Part shown: piece by piece, positions 46,924 through 59,631 of the stretch | Layout: the number at the start of each line of letters is the position of its first letter | Numbering within the stretch: position 1 is the stretch's first letter | DNA from: Cyathus striatus | Taxonomy: Eukaryota > Basidiomycota > Agaricomycetes > Agaricales > Nidulariaceae | Reading direction: 5' to 3' | NCBI GenBank assembly: GCA_025738555.1 | Contig: JAOVFP010000006.1 | Span: 1,798,001 to 1,862,000 of the forward strand | DNA length: 64,000 nucleotides | Notes under the pieces: generated by a model | The model's database searches: none | The model's input: the letters and a program-made list of their open reading frames with translations, nothing else | Told to the model about the DNA's origin: nothing | Program-made: the position numbers and the translations under genes

Positions 46924-47385
46924 AGGTGGGGGCACATGTGACTGTACTTTAAGATTGGACCATCTTCGTCCAATTGGTGCCTCGCGGATAGCAAACGCTT
47001 TTAGGTCTTTGTTATTATTGTCGTATCTCCCCCGCGGATCATATTTATCTAAAGAACATTTGCTTTCGTCTACGCTATCATATCTGCGGAGAACGACCGA
47101 TCTACATCTCGATATTAATATGTATTCTGAATTTGGTCACAAATTGCCAGGACTCTTATCAGTTGACTGTACCACATACCGCAATGGTTTGTAAAGTCAT
47201 GCACTATGTATATTTTACGAACGTGTATGTAAATATGTAAGGATATGTATAACCATGGCCGTCATTAGTAAGAGTGAACGAACAAGGAAACCCGAAGAGT
47301 AACCAATGTAAGAGTTTGTACTATAGTATAATGTTCTACTTACTGCCGAATCCGCCGCCAAGTAAAGAAACTCGAGATGAAGAAA
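46924..47385. other. Convergent intergenic region
   Basis: 3' flanks of the convergent Rtt106-like and TRK genes. No other feature seen. Confidence 0.5.
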
Positions 47386-50300
47386 TTAAGCATTCATTGC
47401 TCCGAAAGATGGTGCTGATTGGCCCTCAGCAGGCTTATTTTGATTTTCTTCACGGCTGATAACCAGCTCATTAGGCAACAAAACGGAACGGTCAACAGCC
47501 ACAGGGAGTCCACGATGTCGCCCCCGTAACCTGTGAAAAGTAAGGACATTGCGATGGATAGAGATAGAGAGTACAAACATAATAACGATCACGACAAGCT
47601 TCGACAACGGGCGCATAGCACCGACGAATGAAAAATTGTCCTAGGTAAAGCTGGTCAGTACAAAGCAATGGTCGAAAATAACCGCAAGAAGGGAATACCG
47701 AGGGCAACCCAAGACTAAGGCCAATCCCACCGAATGCCGAAACGAGCTCGAATAGCACACGGAAGAGATCAAACCACTTTTTGCTTTCGTCCATGAGATT
47801 ATTTCGCTCAAGAATAGCAACGAAGAATACACCCCACACAAGCCACCATATGTCTACTTATGGTTAGATTTTTCATACACCACAATGGTGCAACTAACCT
47901 ATTGACATCTGCCGACGCAAATGCCAACCAAGGTAACGTCCAAGACGTTCTCTCCTCGATTTCACAGCGTTCAAGTCATCGGGTTCTTCGTCTTCATCAT
48001 CTGGAGGAGCTTCGAATACCCCGAGCGAGCGCTCTTCGTACCTACCAGCGACATTAGATCCTATTTAAGCCCTTCCTAGGAGAATAGCATTTACACGTTT
48101 GTACTTCGGATACTCAGAGCAACGGGATATACCTAACCATGCGATAAATGTGAACCCTCAGAAAATACTACTGAGTACTCACGGCGATGTACATCATCAC
48201 GACATACAAAAATCTAACAGGATTTGAGTTGGATTTGAGTCCTTTTTTGTCACACAAAGCGTTTGGATGGACATACTGTAAAGCTGGAGAAAAAGAGGCA
48301 AGAGGTACAATGGAGAACCCAGATGCTCTTGCAGCCAAGCCTTGAAAAAGGCCTGAAAGAACCCGTGGTCCAAGAGGTATCGATTCGTACACTTGTAGTC
48401 CAACATCTACACCAAAGTAACATTAGATTATCCACAAGTTATGGAATCGTGATCCAACCAAGAAATGCAAAGGCACCCCATTCAAGGGCACTGTGGGAGA
48501 ACGTTACTTTGATGCTTTTGTAAAGGCAAACAACGCACCTGAAGCCTACTAAACATATTAAAAGAAACCATGTTTGATGACTTGGGAATCTTTAGACCGG
48601 ACGTGTTAGAGAAAGAGGATCAAAAGCAAAGTGGATAGTCTTACAGATACATATAACAGCTATTAGGATGTGATCAGTAAGTCCAGCAAGCACACAGTAG
48701 TGACGCGTACATACCGACGCGGGTGATCGAGAAGGAAAGACAGTGCTTGGTGTGCCTCAGATCCCTCGTGAGAAATCTTGGAGGCAGCCCAGCTACCGCA
48801 GGGGAGAATCAGGTAAACAAATGACTCCAGTATCTAAGTCTACTTACATCACGAAGCGCAGGCTGCATAAAACAAATGTAATCAGCACAAGTCGTGAATG
48901 TGATTGATCAAACCATCTTACAAAATGGGCTATAAACCGCAACAAATGTTAGCAACAATACAGTAGGGGAGGGGATGAGCTAAGGGATAAATGCGTACTA
49001 GTGCATGATTTCCAGCAAGGATAACAAACATCATCGCAACTTCAGAGCCAGGCGCTTAACTTCGTGACATACATAGAATCTAGCGCTCGAACTCACAAAT
49101 CATCAAATACGCTTCTTGAAAAGGAAGCATCCCTCTGTCACCGCGGCAGTCAAGTTGCTTATCAAACTTCCCTGTCAAAATTCACGCTTACAAGTCAACA
49201 AGCGACATTCCTCCGCCAGTATAAGAGCCCATCACTTGGAACAACGAAAACCTGTGGTGTCAGTTAATCTTTGTCTTTCATCACCAAACTCATACACACC
49301 AAGGCTTTTTCACCTCTCGGGGTTGAGCTTCAAATACAGCATCGTATGTTGTTATTGTAGACAGCCAAGGTGCAAAAAGAAGGTATGAGATTAACTGCGT
49401 ACCAACAAAATACTGCATCGAGTACGCTATTTTTAGCATACTTTGTAAATCTATAAATAAGTCTGTACTTACCAAAGGTATTAAGTAACTCAACAACCGC
49501 AAAGCACCATATTCAGCCCCTCCGATTTTCTCCACTTGCTCATCGGAAAGGGTCTCTGTGTGGAAATCTGAATTTCTCCCTACCAGCAGGTCGAAATTCA
49601 GCCATGGGGTCATCTTTTCTTCCTGGGTGGTCACAATAGGCAGGGTCATCTTCCGCTCGAAGTTGACGTATGCACGTGGGGCAGTGCGCCTGAATATTCT
49701 ATCGATAAGCTGAAAGGGCCCAGGGAAGCCTCCGAGATCTCGGTACTTGCGAGAAGCTTCTGAGCCTGGCACCGCAGGATCTCTCTTTGGCGTAAGGATT
49801 GTTATCCCTCGACGCGGGTAGGGGATACCATCTGTTAAATCGATGGAATAATAAATATAGATGGGTACGAGTAGTATACACAAGGTGACATACCACGGAA
49901 AGTACTTTGTCGCCTATAGAAAGCATCCTTGGGTGAAATTCCAGATGTGAATCCGTAGTCAATGGCATGGGGACTGCCACACATTTGGATTGGAGAGTCA
50001 ATCTGGATGCTTGTAGCGCGAGGAGAAGAGCTGTATGTTCTGGCATCATCAAACATAGGTTCGGAATGCTCTGAGGTTTGGGGTTCTAGAGATGACGGCC
50101 GGGTAACTGAAGAATCGACAACCAATGTAGTTCCGGGAGTAGGGCTCTTGAGAGAGATTATAGGTGGGGGCTGAAGCTCTCTAGGCAGTTTCTCCGGAAC
50201 AGGTTCTCGTTGCCGGAAGCGTGCAACTGGAGACGATATGGAATTGAGAAGTACAGTACGAGTACGATGCAGAAGTGGCCGCCTCAAGTGCGCTGAACGT

Positions 50301-50812
50301 TTTGCAGCTATGTACTCGCAGTGGGTTCGGAAAAAGCGTCTTAAGAGACATTAGACAGTAGCGCTGGAATGAATCCAAGACTTCTTACTTTCTAACGAGG
50401 ACCATTAACCAAGACACGACAGTTATATCGCCCTAAGAATACAGACACACGCACACACTGTTAGAATAAAGGAACAGCGAAACATAATTGTAACACTCAC
50501 GATCATCATAAGAATGTAAAGGATGGCTTGTTGCCATGCTGTAAGTGTTGAGAGGTTAACAGTAGAAAGACCAGTGACGGTCATTGCAGAATAACAAAGG
50601 AAAAGACTGTCAATATACTTGACAGGAAAGCGCCCATTGCTCGCGAAGAAAATGCCGGAGAATATGAGAGGAATTATAGTAAATGCAAAAAGATGAGCTC
50701 TGAAGAAAGTGACTTCGGTGAGGATGTAGTGTAAGAGCCCGTTGCCTGGCGCAATCTCCGGCTGAGGCTGCTGCAGTTTCTTTTCATTGTTGGTGGTGTT
50801 GGGTGTTGACAT
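47386..50812 (-). CDS. TRK-family potassium transporter
   Basis: Nineteen exons encode 783 aa: 50812..50501, 50432..50389, 50339..49894, 49831..49473, 49412..49300, 49251..49192, 49134..49097, 49039..48999, 48929..48922, 48862..48848, 48792..48715, 48589..48539, 48490..48459, 48406..48277, 48213..48183, 48132..48095, 48041..47899, 47856..47699, 47640..47386. The first helix-pore unit holds SLFLCYSAMTVTGLSTVNLS; a long hydrophilic loop (Ser/Pro-rich, residues ~120-390) follows; later units show FQVMGS-YTGGGMSLVD, MMFVILAGNHAL and ARASGFSIVPLAS. The C-terminus has MRPLSKLVVIVIMF and RGRHRGLPVAVDRSVLLPNE. It imports K+ across the plasma membrane. Two exons are only 8 and 15 nt, deduced from frame and family sequence. 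Confidence 0.88.
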
Positions 50813-51516
50813 TAATTTAGTGCTACGGAACCGTCTAGAGGAGGTGACTGGATTCTGACACCGAAAGTAATGAGAAAGTCACGTAGTCAGAACTCGAGGA
50901 CGTGATAACAGTGAATGAGGGGAGTGTCCGCATGGGATGTGCTGCTGATGGCAGTCATCGACCCACACAGCATAGTAGCTGCCTGGGTCCACGTGTAAGT
51001 AATCAAGAGATCTCAGTGGCATCTCACCACTGCAACGAAGACGCGGCTGTGAGCGCCAAGTGAGCGCACCTTTTTGCGTGCGTCTCTAAATAGCCAATAA
51101 TTACTTATTGATCCCGCGCTTAGCGCTTAACATCTGCACGATTTAGCAAACATAAGTACCTATTCTGTTTCCGTAATGGCTGCACCAAACCCAACTACAT
51201 AGCTCAGCTATTTTATCTGTTATTAGCGTCTGAACACTATTATTCGACGCTCAAGCAATGGGCGTCCATTTTAATGTGATACTTGTCATTGTTGGATGAT
51301 TGGCAATGGATGAATTTGTCCACAGCCTCTGGCGACAGGCTCAGCAGTTTCAGCTTTTCCGGACCGGCTTTGCTAGGACATAACTTGCTCTTGGCTCAGC
51401 TCTCTCATGATGCCAAAAGTACCAAGGATATCAGAGAATGTACAAAACGGTAAACTGTACTCGTATAGATATGATACAAAAAATGAGTTTTCATATGCGT
51501 TTCCATGTTTTGATAT
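50813..51516. other. Intergenic region
   Basis: TRK promoter and 3' flank of MED22. No supported gene. Confidence 0.5.
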
Positions 51517-52089
51517 CTATATTGGTTGGCCGGGGCGCCTTAGCAGTTCATCGAGAAGTTGTGCAACTTCATTCTTAGTTCCATCCTTCTCTTCCTGCAC
51601 AAGTTTTAGCTCAGCATCACGGCGATGCGCAATCTGAGCTTCGTCAGATAGCAACAGAAGCAACTTCATAGAATGTGTAATCGAGAGCAACGAATGTGCA
51701 GCACGAACCTATCTCTCCGTTGGAAAGTAATACAACATAGCTAAACCGCCAATACATACCATAGATTCCGCACGCGACTCAGCCTGGAAAGACTCCTGAG
51801 CGATTCGAAATTTATCCTTGTCCGCAATCTTCAGATCCAGACGTAAACTTCAAGGAGAGAGTCCATAAAGTCAACCAAGTCTCACTGAAGCCAAGCTAAC
51901 AAGGTCTACCATCCCGTCCACGAGTGTCTCAACTTCATTGTCAACCCTCTTATTCCATTCTTCCTCAATGGTGTCTAGGTATTCTGCAGAGTCCTGATCA
52001 ACTACAGATTTGGAGTTGGCGCCGCGGTGTAAGAGATTCGCAGTTGGAAGGGCAGAAGGACGCGAGACATCTGTTTGTGGTTCAGCCAT
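51517..52089 (-). CDS. MED22: Mediator complex subunit 22
   Basis: Three exons (52089..51886, 51828..51760, 51708..51517) encode 154 aa. The central block EYLDTIEEEWNKRVDNEVET, then DGMVDLVSLASIADKDKFRI and AQESFQAESRAESMVRAAHS, followed by LLSITHSMKLLLLLSDEAQI, is diagnostic of Med22/Srb6, a helical subunit of the Mediator head module that bridges activators and RNA polymerase II. Intron 1 uses an AAG acceptor; using an upstream AAG instead would break the frame. Confidence 0.9.
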
Positions 52090-52355
52090 GAATTATCGTT
52101 GACAACAAGGAATAGATTCGTGCTACATACGGTGTTAGGTTTAGACAACGAGGCATTGCATACATATACACATACAAATATAGCAATCACATGCATATTG
52201 CATGCACACGGGGCCGGGCCGTTAACTATTTGACATTTCACGACATGGAGACCACAAAAACCATACTTATATTCAATAAGATACACCAACCTTCACGCAA
52301 AAGATCAGGTTACACATATACATTTTCCCTTAACTTTCCATCATCCAAACCTTCC

Positions 52356-54285
52356 TCAAACATTCAACTCAATCTTCTTCGACCCGGCAACAGCATCCTT
52401 CAGTTCGCCCACCTGCAATGCAGGCTCAACCCAGTCCTTCAAGAACTTATCCACCTGCTCTGGCGCACGCCCAATGAAACTCGAAGGCTCCAACAAGCTC
52501 TCTAGCTCGCCCTTGATAGGATCAAAGTACGGATCCGCGCGAACGCGCTCAATAAGATCGTTCTCCAACCCGAGATGCTTGACTTGGTGACCTGCTTCAT
52601 GTGAGAGGACCTAGTCCAGCATCAGCTATAGTTCAATGGGAAAAACCGAGAAGGAGGATATACACCCGAATCTTTTCATGCGCCTCTTGCCTGTCTCCTC
52701 CCTTCTTCACAATGGCCATAATAATGTTCTCAGTAGCCATGAACGGCAGCTCCTGCGAGATCCTTCTGGCGATCACTTTGGGATACACCACGAGTCCCTC
52801 AGATACATTCTGCAGCGTCGAAAGGACGATATCAGCTGTCAAGAAAGCTTCCGGGAGAGTAATGCGACGGTTTGCGCTACGAAAAGAGGTGGTTAGTGAG
52901 ATGACGAAATGGGCTAGTAAACATCATACCTATCGTCAAGCGTACGCTCGAACCACTGCACGCTAGAAGTCATCAGTGCATTCTGGTGCAAGACCATAAG
53001 ATGTCGTGCGAGACTGCACACGCGCTCCGAGCGCATAGGATTCCTCTTGTATGCCATCGCAGACGACCCAATCTGCGTCGACTCAAACGGCTCTTCAATT
53101 TCCTAATAACCCTATGAACCCTGACTCTCTTAACACACAAACCACGCAACTGACCTTCAAATTAGCCAACAGCCTAATATCAGTGGCAATCTTGTGCGCG
53201 GTCGCACCCAAACTCGCAAGCGGGGAGAGGACGTCAATGTCGATTTTTCTGCTATACGTCTGCGACGTGACAGGGTACGCATATTCGAATCCAGAGAGCT
53301 TGGTTACCAACTCATCGAGCTTCTCCACTTTGTCATGGTCGCCGTCGAAGAGGGTAAGGAAGCTAGCTTGGGTCCCAGTGGTGCCTTTGACTCCGCGGAA
53401 ACCGATGTCGTCGCGTGCGCGTTGGAGGTTTCGAAGGTCCCAGAGGAGTTCCTGTTCAACGTTAGTTTTACTTTCTTGTCTGAAATGAGAGAAGTACCTG
53501 AATCCACAATGTAGCGCGCTTTCCGACAGTAGTCAGCTGTGCAGGCTGGAAATGGGTGAACCCAAGAGTTGGGAGGTCGCGGTACTGTGCTGCAAAGTTG
53601 GAGAGACGCGAGATGAGAACGCCAAGAGAGCGGATGAGGAGACCCAGCCCTGTTCGGAGAAAGATCAAGTCTGCGTTGCTGTAGCATGCAAGTAAGCATG
53701 TATTAGGGAATGTATGAACGGGGACGTACTCGGTCACGTAGCATGAAGTAGCTCCCAGACTAAACCCGGATATCAGAACTACACATAAATACACATCAGC
53801 GAACACACTCACTGGATAATCCCAGCAGCAGCAGGTGCAACCTTTCCAAACGTATGCACATGCGCCATAACATCATGGCGCCTCTTCTTCTCTTCAATGG
53901 CAGCAATCTCAAATTGCTCAGGTGTCAAATTCTACTTCCCATCAGCACCAACATCATTAGTAAAAGATAAAACGCACAAGATTATGCTTCATTTGTTCAA
54001 TAGCTTCCTCCGTAATGGGCAACCCGAGCTCTTTCTCTGCGATGGCGAGGTTGAGCCATAACTTGCGCCATGTGTGGAATCGGTTCTAGTTACGCGGTGT
54101 ATGTCAATCGCGTTAGACGTGTAAAAGTGAATATACAAACAGCAGGCGAGAAGAGATGGGCCATCTCCTTGCTTGCATAGCGACTAGAAATTAGGGGTAA
54201 CAAGATCAACGATCACGTACTGAAGACAATTGAAAAGAGACGCCAACCTGGAAAGAGGAGTCTGATAAGTCTCGAATATCTCCAT
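52356..54285 (-). CDS. ADE13: Adenylosuccinate lyase
   Basis: Ten exons: 54285..54248, 54183..54141, 54085..53978, 53931..53813, 53759..53730, 53678..53498, 53451..53155, 53102..52930, 52876..52666, 52610..52356; 484 aa. Start [20 protein letters not shown] is typical. Substrate and catalytic blocks: [42 protein letters not shown], the flexible signature [15 protein letters not shown] with catalytic Ser, and [20 protein letters not shown]. It performs two purine-synthesis steps, making AICAR and AMP with release of fumarate. All signature residues present; length matches the family. Confidence 0.95.
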
Positions 54286-54763
54286 AATAGCTATTTCTTT
54301 TGCTGTGGTCGAAAGATAAGAGTGTGGGGTGAGCGGGGAACGGAAGAGAAAGCTAGAGCTCGAATGGTTGGCTCTGGAATGTTTTCACTTTCTGTCTCTG
54401 ATTGGTTGTATGACATCAAGATAAGATTATCACCATCAAGGTCCCAAGCGGCCAATAGGACCACTACGAACTACGTCTACATAGCTACTAGAGGGTACTA
54501 CATATGACAATACAGACAGACACAGGAATTACAGGAAATATTACTTACACTGTTCTTTACTGACACAATTACGGGACACGAGACTACATTAGCCTCTATA
54601 CAGGATTAAAGAGACCGATGCAAGAGGACGAAACCCAAACAAGAAGCCAATAGAAAAGAGATTGAAGAAAAGACGAATAACGCCCCATTCCATCCTCGTC
54701 ACAGCCCAGACAAGATAGCAAAGCATTGGGAGTTGAAGCCCAAATCGTCCATTTCCGTTCAAA
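54286..54763. other. Intergenic region
   Basis: Upstream of ADE13 and 3' flank of the next minus-strand gene. No other gene seen. Confidence 0.5.
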
Positions 54764-55616
54764 CTACGAAAACGACCCATGAATCAACGCATCCCAATGA
54801 TTCTTCCCCTCCAACGTCTGGATAAACGTCGCACGTGGTGTTCCAGTTCCTGAACTGGGCTTGCTCCCCTTCTGGTCGGGGGGCGGAGACAGGTGCGCTG
54901 GAGATCCCATTGCACTCTCCGGAAGGGGGCTGACAGGATCCTCAGGCTTATTCTGATTGTGCGGTGGTGTCGAATGGGGCGATGTTGGCGAGGACGGACT
55001 AGAATCAGCGGAAGCAGAGACGTGGAGATCGTCCGCCGAGCTCTGGAGATGCGAATACACAGGTGAGAGGGATACGTTCAACGGGTTAAGAGGGAAAGAG
55101 GTGCTTACACCGCGAGCAAGCTTGGACGGGGTGTGTGGGTGCCCGACCTTTGCAAGCAGATAATCCGTGTAATGCGCCTCGTTGGCGGGGGTTTGTGGAC
55201 TTCCTGAGGAAGGTACTGAGCCGGGACTGTGAGGGGTAGGTGGGAAGGAGTGCCCGTACGCGGGGCTTGCGGTTCCAGAGGACGAGCGCGAGTTGCTGAA
55301 TGGGGGGCGTTTCTTCCACCGCGCACCGGCAACAAAAAACATTCAGCGACAGAGACAAAAAAGGAAAGAGAGTGGAAGACATACGGGGGAAAGAATGGTT
55401 CCTAGTGCGAGCCTGAGCGCCTCCGACTTGTAGCTGGGCCCATATCGCGGGTCCTGGTCGGGGTACTTTGAACTGGAGTGACACTGACCGTGCTGGTGCA
55501 TGGCACGTGAAGTGGAGTCAGGATGGGGGTGTACTTGTGCGGGCTAAAACGGAGGATTTTGTGAGTGGTTGGGAAAGAATTGAATGACAATTTCCTGGAA
55601 GAGCAAGACTTACCAT
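54764..55616 (-). CDS. Ser/Pro-rich conserved-looking protein with C-terminal WDALIHGSFS
   Basis: The model has a 3-nt first coding exon holding only ATG (55616..55614), exon 2 (55543..55385), and a last exon from 55312 to 54764. A further 66-nt GT-AG intron inside it (GTAAGC..CTCCAG, about 55111-55046) is likely but optional because it keeps the frame; with it the protein has 214 aa, without it 236. Exon 2 ends in YGPSYKSEALRLALGTIL, and the C-terminus TFIQTLEGKNHWDALIHGSFS looks conserved between disordered Ser/Thr/Pro stretches (GTASPAYGHSFPPTPHSPG). No known domain was recognised. Function unknown; the phospho-acceptor-rich middle suggests regulation. Confidence 0.65.
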
Positions 55617-56871
55617 TATAGACAGATTGTGATGGATGATGTACAAGATTGTTGGATTGGGATTGGGTGGGAGAGGAGGAGAGAAGAGGGGGCTGACAGG
55701 GATGAGAACGACAAGACCTCACGCGGTGGGTTTTGAAGAGCGGTGGTGCGGAGTGCACTCGAGGTTTATAATGGTGTGACAAAACAGTTCGGTGGCAAGG
55801 AGACGCTGTGCCAGCACTTGAAGTACTCTGATCAGAATCAGATACCCCAATTCTCTTAATCAGTCAATTCATTTCCCAACGTTCCCAACGTCACAGCCGG
55901 TCACTTGTATTCCATAAATAGAACTGCGTCGGTCTCACATTCCCCGCACTCGTATCTAGCCGAGATTTCCCCAATGCGGGGGTGCCGCCCCATTTCGACC
56001 TCAGCCCCGCCAAGACAGGAAGGTGCCGATGCCAATCATCCGTCAGATATCCGTCTCCTACGCATCCCGGGTTTCAAACCCATAAAATCACGTACAGGCG
56101 CTTGTCACAGAACTTCTCACTGCATACACAACCCGCTTAGATAAATCTGCAAAGACGTCACTCGATTACGGTTACCTACACCTCCGAGCATATGAATCAT
56201 CGGCTTTCTCGTCTATTTATTGGCCATTCCCTGGTACACACAGTCAATGACATGTCGTGGGCGGCATAAATGGAAATGGGGATATACTATCTGCTAGAAT
56301 CACAAGATGCTAAGGACGGCCGTCCATGGCGTCTGCAATATGCTGTCAAGTCAGGTGCAGTCGTAAATACACTTGAATCAATGCCACATTATTCTTGGCC
56401 ACTGTTATCCATTCCGTATTGCTGTTCTTCGATTATACCAATGGAATAATATGACTGGAAGTGCACGAGGGGGTCTAGTCCAAGCGCCAAAGCTATTCTT
56501 GCCACAAGTCACATTCTATGGTGCAAGAAGCGCGTAACATTTCTCGTGCTCGTGCTTTGGAAGTTTCGAACATGCGTCGTGGTCACCTCCCGGGAACCAA
56601 CCAAGGCCCTTTTGGTTGCTCCTGTAGGTAAGGTACGTACTCCCAGCTCATAATGAGCTTATCGATGCGAGGAGAAACACCCAGTGAGAAAATATAGTTT
56701 CAGATCAAAAAAAAATTGAGAAGACACGCACGATCGTGCAGGAAATAATAAGAAGTAAGAGAAGCAGGAAAGATTGCCGCATGAAGTAAAGAGACATTCG
56801 ATTAGACTGTGGAAGAAGGCACGATGACCCGAAGGTCTCGGCAAAAAGAGTGGGCTTCGGCAACGGTGGTA
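55617..56871. other. Intergenic region, about 1.3 kb
   Basis: No supported gene; a pyrimidine-rich leader for the Ser/Pro-rich gene lies at 55617-55800 on the minus strand. A few short frames have no signal. Confidence 0.5.
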
Positions 56872-57383
56872 TCACAGTGAGATGCCCAATTTTTTTAATG
56901 AAGCTGAATGCACTGAAATAAGGAATAGTGCGATCCATGCTAAATTTGTCTCGACGAAAGGAAAAGGAACCAATACGCAAAATGTAAGGGAAATGAGGGC
57001 CACATACCACTTACGTGCTCTAGGTGGTTCGGTGGGTGGAAGGACTTTTATTAACGGTAGTTTCTGAGGAACGATTAACAGCAGCACGAAGTTTCCAACG
57101 GTGCGCAATCTCTGTATTTCGCTGCTGGAGCTTGTCGTTTGATTGTTGGTCGGTCAAGTCGTTGGCAGGTGGTGCTGGGAATAGCAGTAGCTGGAGGGGG
57201 TGATGAAAGAGAAGAGCCAGTAGTGGTGGTGAATTGTGCCGGATCAACTGCGCTGGAGGAGAGTGTATGCCCAAGATGAGTGGAAGAAGAGGTTGTTGAA
57301 GATGGAGAAGAACCATGCGACGGGGGAAAACCAGCGTGAGTGGAACGTCGTAGATTTAGACCTTGCGCAACAGCAGGTCCCAT
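56872..57383 (-). CDS. Possible small gene, structure unresolved
   Basis: An ATG at 57383 opens a Ser/Thr-rich frame (MGPAVAQGLNLRRSTHAGFP...) of about 100 codons. Overlapping frames downstream carry a plausible helix (DKLQQRNTEIAHRWKLRAAV) and a hydrophobic segment (WYVALISLTFCVLVPFPFV), which could be joined by short introns into a tail-anchored protein. I could not find one clean splice path, so this is a weak call with no function. Confidence 0.25.
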
Positions 57384-57647
57384 GGAGCTTCACAGCAGTG
57401 ATTGACGAAATTTGAGCTCTGAATCCAGCATCGAACGCCGCAACGGCATCCACGTGAAGAAGCAGTCATACAGACCGACCCAGGCATTCCCATAGCGCAA
57501 TCCCGCCACTTGACATCATCCCTTACAGAGCCACCCCACCCCAAGATAACATATAACCCAACCTTCCTCTCAACGCCCACCACACCATAAACTAAAAAAA
57601 AATACATTCATATCTTTCTATTTTATTCTTCATAACCCCTCCTCGCA

Positions 57648-57954
57648 ATGCCGCGCGTAACATCCACCAACGAGCCTTTCAAAAAGACCGTGCAGATCGT
57701 CGGCAAGCCACCCGTAACGGACCACAACATCAACGATGAATACGTCCGGAATGCGCCTGATGTACATTCTCTTTCCATTCCCTTCACTCTTGCATGCTAA
57801 CGCAGCGCAGAACCTCAGCAACAACATCGCAACCATCCAATCCGGCGACCTAAAGTACCCCAACCCAGCGCGCGTACAGCAAGACCAGGAGATTGAGAAC
57901 AGGAACAGGGAGGGAGTGTTGGGTGAGAAGGGCTGGGGAGACAGAAGAAGGTAG
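57648..57954 (+). CDS. Small 85-aa hydrophilic protein, unknown
   Basis: Two exons (57648..57761, 57811..57954; intron 49 nt) give 85 aa: starts MPRVTSTNEPFKKTVQIVGK, middle DNLSNNIATIQSGDLKYPNP, and ends EGVLGEKGWGDRRR. It is charged, without cysteine, signal peptide or membrane segment. The splice phase is clean and the composition protein-like, so I believe the gene is real, but I recognise no family. Its 3' end faces HEM4 convergently. Confidence 0.6.
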
Positions 57955-58268
57955 ACGAGCTGCAGGATATTGTGGAGAACAACTCTGTGCATTCACATTC
58001 GTGAAGCTTGGGAGTAAAACTGAAAATGTAATTAAGTGTATTTTAGAAGATGTTCGTTGTAGAGTTGAAGGGATACGTTTAAAGCTTACTGGAAGTGTTG
58101 AGCAGCAGTGTTAAGGTTCATTAATGGATCCGTAAACATAACATTCTTTCCGCCGCACGATAACAGTATATTGGCATATTGTACAAACAATACTGTACAT
58201 AGTCTTGTCTTCAATCCGCTTTCGTGTCTTCTTATATCTATCCTGCACTGTCGCCTAATAGCGACACA
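57955..58268. other. Convergent intergenic region
   Basis: 3' flanks of the 85-aa gene and HEM4; nothing else seen. Confidence 0.5.
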
Positions 58269-59228
58269 TCATCTTTCGCCAACCTCTCGAATCGCAGCAA
58301 GCAACGATTCGGGAGTAGGATGCTGAGCTGTTGCATGCACTAGTAAACCCAGTTTGTCGGCAAGAAAGTTGGAGGTAACAGGTCCAATCGCAGCCACGTT
58401 CGGTATAGGAAGTTCAGATAATTCTTTAGTCGTATCATGCTTAAAACAGAGGCAAAAGTGCGCTCGTAATATCGGCGTAACAAAGTCCGCCGCTGAAGGG
58501 GCGAAGTACACAATCCACCAATCTTTTCTATCTGTAAAATATAATCAATATATGCAGCGATACAAAAAAGACTAAAAGCATCACCATTAGGAACGCCCCC
58601 GATAGCCTTCTCCAATTCCCCCTCGAACCGCCCCGATCCCTGCGTAGCATAAACGCGCAACTCCACAAACTCAACACCAGCATCCCCCAATATCTTCGGT
58701 ACCGTATCCCGATTCTTGTCCCCGGTGAGATACAACAGCCTCCCGCGAGGCCTCGAGGGATCATCAACGATAAACTTAGCAAGTTTCTCGCCAGTTCCAG
58801 AAGATTCACCCCGGATATCCGTAACGTTCATTCCGAACTCGGATAGTGACAATAAGCCAGACTTTGTCCCCTGTCCAACGACATAGAACGGTATCTTCGA
58901 CCATAATTCTAAATGAGAGGGAAAGGGTGGGTTCAAGCCAGAACTGAGGAGCAAAGGATAACTTACACCGACCTATCTGCGGATCTTGAGCGACTCCACA
59001 TTGCAGAATTTCGCGCCATGCATCGCAGGAGCGTTTGCTTGTTAGCAGGACACCACCTACGCCCTCTTGTTGTGGCCCATGGGAAATTATAGATTGTAGG
59101 GAGTCGAGGTTCGTGAATACGGTTTCGAGAACGGGGATGGAGAGGGCGTTGTATCCTGCGGCTGAGAATACGGGTTCGTATTTGTCCTTTTCGGAAGATG
59201 AACCTCGTAGGAGGAGAACGTTTACCAT
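58269..59228 (-). CDS. HEM4: Uroporphyrinogen-III synthase
   Basis: Three exons (59228..58973, 58908..58585, 58531..58269) encode 280 aa. Diverged but recognisable HemD fold: VLLLRGSSSEKDKYEPVFSA, GVLLTSKRSCDAWRE, PFYVVGQGTKSGL, GRLLYLTGDKNRDTVP, VVYFAP-like WWIVYFAPSAADFVTP, and C-terminal PNVAAIGPVTSNFLADKLGL plus HPTPESLLAAI. It cyclises hydroxymethylbilane to uroporphyrinogen III in haem and sirohaem synthesis. The first intron donor is placed before GTCGGT because a donor 8 nt further would create a stop. It is divergent from the citrate carrier gene. Confidence 0.92.
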
Positions 59229-59631
59229 GGCTTGGTGGATGACAGAAAGGAATAAAGGAAGGAGGATGAGAACAAAACGATGTGTAGTTGTGTTTGGCGC
59301 TAAATTTAGCTCGTCGTACTATCATGGAAGTAAAGATTCGTGAGTTATAGTTTCGAGAACGAGGACTAAAAGCAACCTGAAAGAGCCTTGTTCCCTGAAG
59401 ACTAAAGCAGTTATGTCCCTTTCAGAAGATAAAGTTCATTGAGAAGAACGTCGAGATAGTGGATGGGGGTAGGAAGGGTGGCGACGAATCGTGCCATGAC
59501 TATTCGGGATTCGGACTTTGGCGCCGAATGATTTGCAGCCGAATTTAGCATCGTGTATTTCGTTCCGCCCCCCACCTTTTCGCCTTACCCCGCCCTTCTC
59601 TACCCACATCCTCTACCAGCTATCGTAAAGC
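59229..59631. other. Divergent intergenic region of HEM4 and the citrate carrier gene
   Basis: 403 bp hold both promoters; the plus strand is pyrimidine-rich from 59560 to the ATG at 59632. No other feature seen. Confidence 0.5.
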
